Shown: positions 61,554 to 64,000 of the stretch, piece by piece
Layout: each line of letters begins with the position of its first letter
Position numbering within the stretch: the first letter of the stretch is position 1
Origin: Costus lasius
Lineage: Eukaryota; Streptophyta; Magnoliopsida; Zingiberales; Costaceae
Reading direction: 5' to 3'
NCBI GenBank assembly: GCA_027563935.2
Contig: CM050446.2
Span: forward strand, 125,132,499 to 125,196,498
DNA length: 64,000 nucleotides
Program-made: the position numbers and the translations under genes
Notes under the pieces: model-generated
Told to the model about the DNA's origin: nothing
What the model saw: the letters and a program-made list of their open reading frames with translations, nothing else
Databases searched by the model: none

Positions 61554-63321
61554 TGTGATGCCCCCATGATTTATCACGAATCCTGAGGCATACTGAGCAT
61601 GACGGATGACGTTGATCCTTAATTATCCAGTGTGGTGAACAGGCACAAAGATCACCTGAGCTCAAGGTGGTTAATTGAGTTTAAATTCACTAAGGGTTGA
61701 CTCGACTAGTCACCCTAATTTGGGAGTTGAGTGACGGAAGCGCAAGGGAGGAATGGATGCTCGCCCTAACACATGTGAACGGTGTGCATGTAATTATGGG
61801 CCTAGACCCAAGGTTCACATTAAACCGTTAGTGAGCCCATGGTCCGATTTAGGTATGGGCCCTGGTAGTGCACACGTGGCATGTGTGTGCGGCGTCTTAG
61901 GTTTTATATAGATCTTAGGGGCCACAGGGTGGTGTAAAGAAAGTGACAAGTCTAGGGTTTCCTAGAGCGTTTTAAAACCTAGGCAAGGGAGAGGGAAGCG
62001 TGGTGCGCTTCTTCGGTTCCTATGGGTGTCCAAACGGTTCAACCTGAACTGAACCGAAGCGAACTAGTTCAACCCAAATCGATTTTTTGCATATTTTTGA
62101 AAATCAAAACTGAACTAACTGAACTAATTTTTTAATAATCCGAACTGAAAATTTTGGTTTGGTTTGGTTTAAACCAAAATTAATTATTACTAATAATAAT
62201 ATTATTTTTAAACTAAAATAATATTATAATATTAAAAATTATATAAATATATATAATTAGTAAAAAATCAGTTTATTCGGTTCAACCCAAAATTTTGAGG
62301 TTGAACTGAAAGACAAGCTACAATTTTTAAAGAAATTTTAAACCAAACCAATTTAGTTATAAATCAAACCAGGTTCAGTTTTTCGATTTGAACCGAAAAT
62401 TGGACAGTCCTACTGGTTCCACACATGTATGCGTCATCAGGGCGCTACGCGGTAGTAGTGGAATGCAATGACGTATTTCTAGCGCTTGGCGGCGGCGCGT
62501 TTGCTGGGCACATGCTGGTGGTGGCATCCCTCCTTGCTTGTGTCGGCGGGTGAGATTAGGCGGCGTCCAGGCTCCAGCCAACAGCGTTCGTTGGTAGTAA
62601 CCAGTGCTTGAGTTTATCATCTCCTGACGAATCAAAGTCAGCTCCAGGTAGGGCTGAGCATTCGGTAAAAACCGAAAAACCGAAAACCGAATAAGCATTT
62701 ACCGATTTACGGGTTCCGGTGACCTCAAAGGTGGCCGACGCACCCAAATGCAGTGACGAAATAGGCGATCGAGGACTGCGTGAGCAGCTGCTTGCGAGCG
62801 AGAAGGATCGCGCGTGTGGGTGAAGGCCAGTCCAACGCGTACATGACTTGGCTAGCTCGCACGGGTGCTGAGATTTAGGGTTCAACGTGGCGTCTAGCCA
62901 AAGCTTTACACGAAGGCTTCTTCGACGGTCTGAGGCATGAGGAGCGAGTTGCTTTCTACTTGACCGACCTCTTTTGTTTACTGTGTGAGTTTGCATAGGG
63001 CTAATTGTTTATTATTTGCTATTATTCGGCTCGGCCTCTTGAAGGGTTGGCATTGCTTGCTCACAGGTACTACTATTGTTTATCCATCGGCCCGATTTGG
63101 GCATTATGACGAGTGAGTAGTGTGGGCTGAGAGATTTTTAGTTGGTGTGATCTTGCAAGCGTATGGTGTGGTGAGTCATTGAACCCCTCTTGGATGAGGG
63201 TGATTGAGAGCCCTAGTGCTTCCGCTTAAGTGTCATAATCGGATACTTTAGATTAGGACTTGAGGAAGAAGTCCTGGTCTCGGTACAAGATTTTTAGATA
63301 AAAGAAAAATTGCCCGTGACA
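61554..63321 (+). mobile_element. Solo LTR I in the actin leader intron, 1768 bases
   Basis: Starts TGTGATGCCCCC and ends GCCCGTGACA with exact GTAGG duplications (61549-61553 and 63322-63326). A TATA-like TTTTATATAG lies at about 61902-61911. The start resembles Del/Tekay-type Ty3-gypsy LTRs. It carries the small element at 62021-62412 inside. Confidence 0.83.
62021..62412. mobile_element. hAT-like MITE inside solo LTR I
   Basis: 392 bases with imperfect inverted ends (GGGTGTCCAAACGGTTCAA and the reverse complement GGACTGTCCAATTTTCGGTT) and AT-rich interior. Flanking 8-mers TCGGTTCC and CTGGTTCC agree at 6 of 8 positions. A further half-end, TAGGGCTGAGCATTCGGT, lies at about 62650. Confidence 0.55.
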
Positions 63322-63595
63322 GTAGGATAATTTAAAAGAGTATCGAATAACCTTCCTTTAATAATAAACTATACAACTAAATGGTTACCAATAGCCAGTA
63401 GACTTTAACACTCATAAGTTTGAGCTTCTCTTATTATAATTACTTGATATTTTCTTTTCTACATGCATGCATTACTAGAAACATGAAACTTAGGTCAAAG
63501 GTATGACCGGTGTTAGACATATGGTTACAACTTACTGTACATCTATTATTCCTTAGCAAGCACCTTCCTCACATGTTTTTTCCACAGACATAGAA

Positions 63596-64000
63596 ATGGC
63601 TGATGCAGAAGATATCCAGCCTCTTGTTTGTGACAATGGAACTGGAATGGTCAAGGTTAGTTTGTAGAGCCAATGACTCTTGCACTTTCACTTTCTTAAG
63701 TATTTGATTTACATATTCTAATGAATCTTGCACTTGTTTGCCAAAAGGCTGGATTTGCTGGTGATGATGCACCTAGAGCAGTCTTCCCCAGTATTGTAGG
63801 CCGTCCTCGCCACACAGGTGTTATGGTAGGGATGGGCCAAAAAGATGCTTATGTAGGTGATGAAGCTCAGTCAAAGAGAGGTATCCTCACATTGAAGTAT
63901 CCCATTGAGCATGGAATTGTTAGTAACTGGGATGACATGGAAAAGATATGGCACCATACTTTCTACAATGAGCTCCGTGTTGCTCCTGAGGAGCATCCTA
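63596..64000 (+). CDS. Actin, N-terminal part, runs off the window
   Basis: Coding exon 1 is 63596-63655 ([20 protein letters not shown]). Exon 2 starts at 63748 after CAAAAG and reads [20 protein letters not shown] and onward to the window end, identical in amino acids to the other actin over the visible exon 2 part. The first intron is at the same place. The extra N-terminal residues of the other copy are absent. It is the head-to-head paralogue of the gene at 44213-45629. Confidence 0.95.

Larger units (their letters stand above)
60265..63587 (+). other. Leader intron of the plus-strand actin gene (3323 bases)
   Basis: GT...AG intron ending TTTTTCCACAG, 8 bases before the start codon. The first 250 bases match the paralogue. 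It contains the solo LTR I (61554-63321); without that insertion and its duplication the intron is about 1.55 kb. Confidence 0.82.

Overview
The window is nuclear DNA of a flowering plant. It holds split protein-coding genes with plant-type actin exon structure, a U12 minor-spliceosome snRNA gene behind a plant snRNA promoter element, a plant-specific TRM-like gene (DUF3741/DUF4378), and Athila/Tat-type Ty3-gypsy retrotransposons primed by tRNA-Asp. I cannot name the species.

Layout. Positions 1 to about 43,150 are a tower of LTR retrotransposons inserted into one another. Boundaries come from TG...CA LTR ends and target-site duplications (TSDs). Outermost is F, a Ty3-gypsy remnant (gag zinc knuckle, polypurine tract, 3' LTR) seen at 41,918-43,150. 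Element B is inserted in F's gag; its left part lies outside the window. B contains element A (2,043-11,666, TSD ATAGA). B's 3' LTR is split by element C (12,507-40,831). C's 5' LTR is split by element D (13,355-31,399, TSD TTTAT). D carries two solo LTRs of another family in opposite orientations: E1 in its 5' LTR (TSD AAATT) and E2 in its integrase region (TSD CAAGG). C also holds an unrelated solo LTR, G.

Elements A, C and D have the order LTR, PBS(tRNA-Asp), gag-protease, (pol), spacer, Athila ORF1, noncoding tail, LTR; B shows the same tail from ORF1 onward. D has a degenerate but recognisable pol. A and C have lost RT, RNase H and the integrase core while keeping gag-protease and ORF1. 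All coding frames are decayed, mostly by stop codons that a single C-to-T change would explain.

Positions 43,150-64,000 are a genic region. Two actin paralogues lie head to head: one complete on the minus strand (44,213 to about 49,145) and one on the plus strand running off the window (from about 60,095). Both have a noncoding leader exon and a leader intron of about 3.3 kb. Between them are the U12 snRNA gene (about 49,386-49,540), divergent from the first actin gene, a five-exon TRM-like gene (52,225-55,793), and a 1.2-kb solo LTR (H). Another solo LTR (I, TSD GTAGG) sits in the second actin's leader intron.

The most unusual signals are two sets of structured repeats in the Athila-like elements. 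(1) Each family has its own palindromic motif array, present both in the LTR and in the spacer upstream of ORF1. (2) A hairpin array lies between ORF1 and the 3' LTR in all four families, and its stem bases covary between families.
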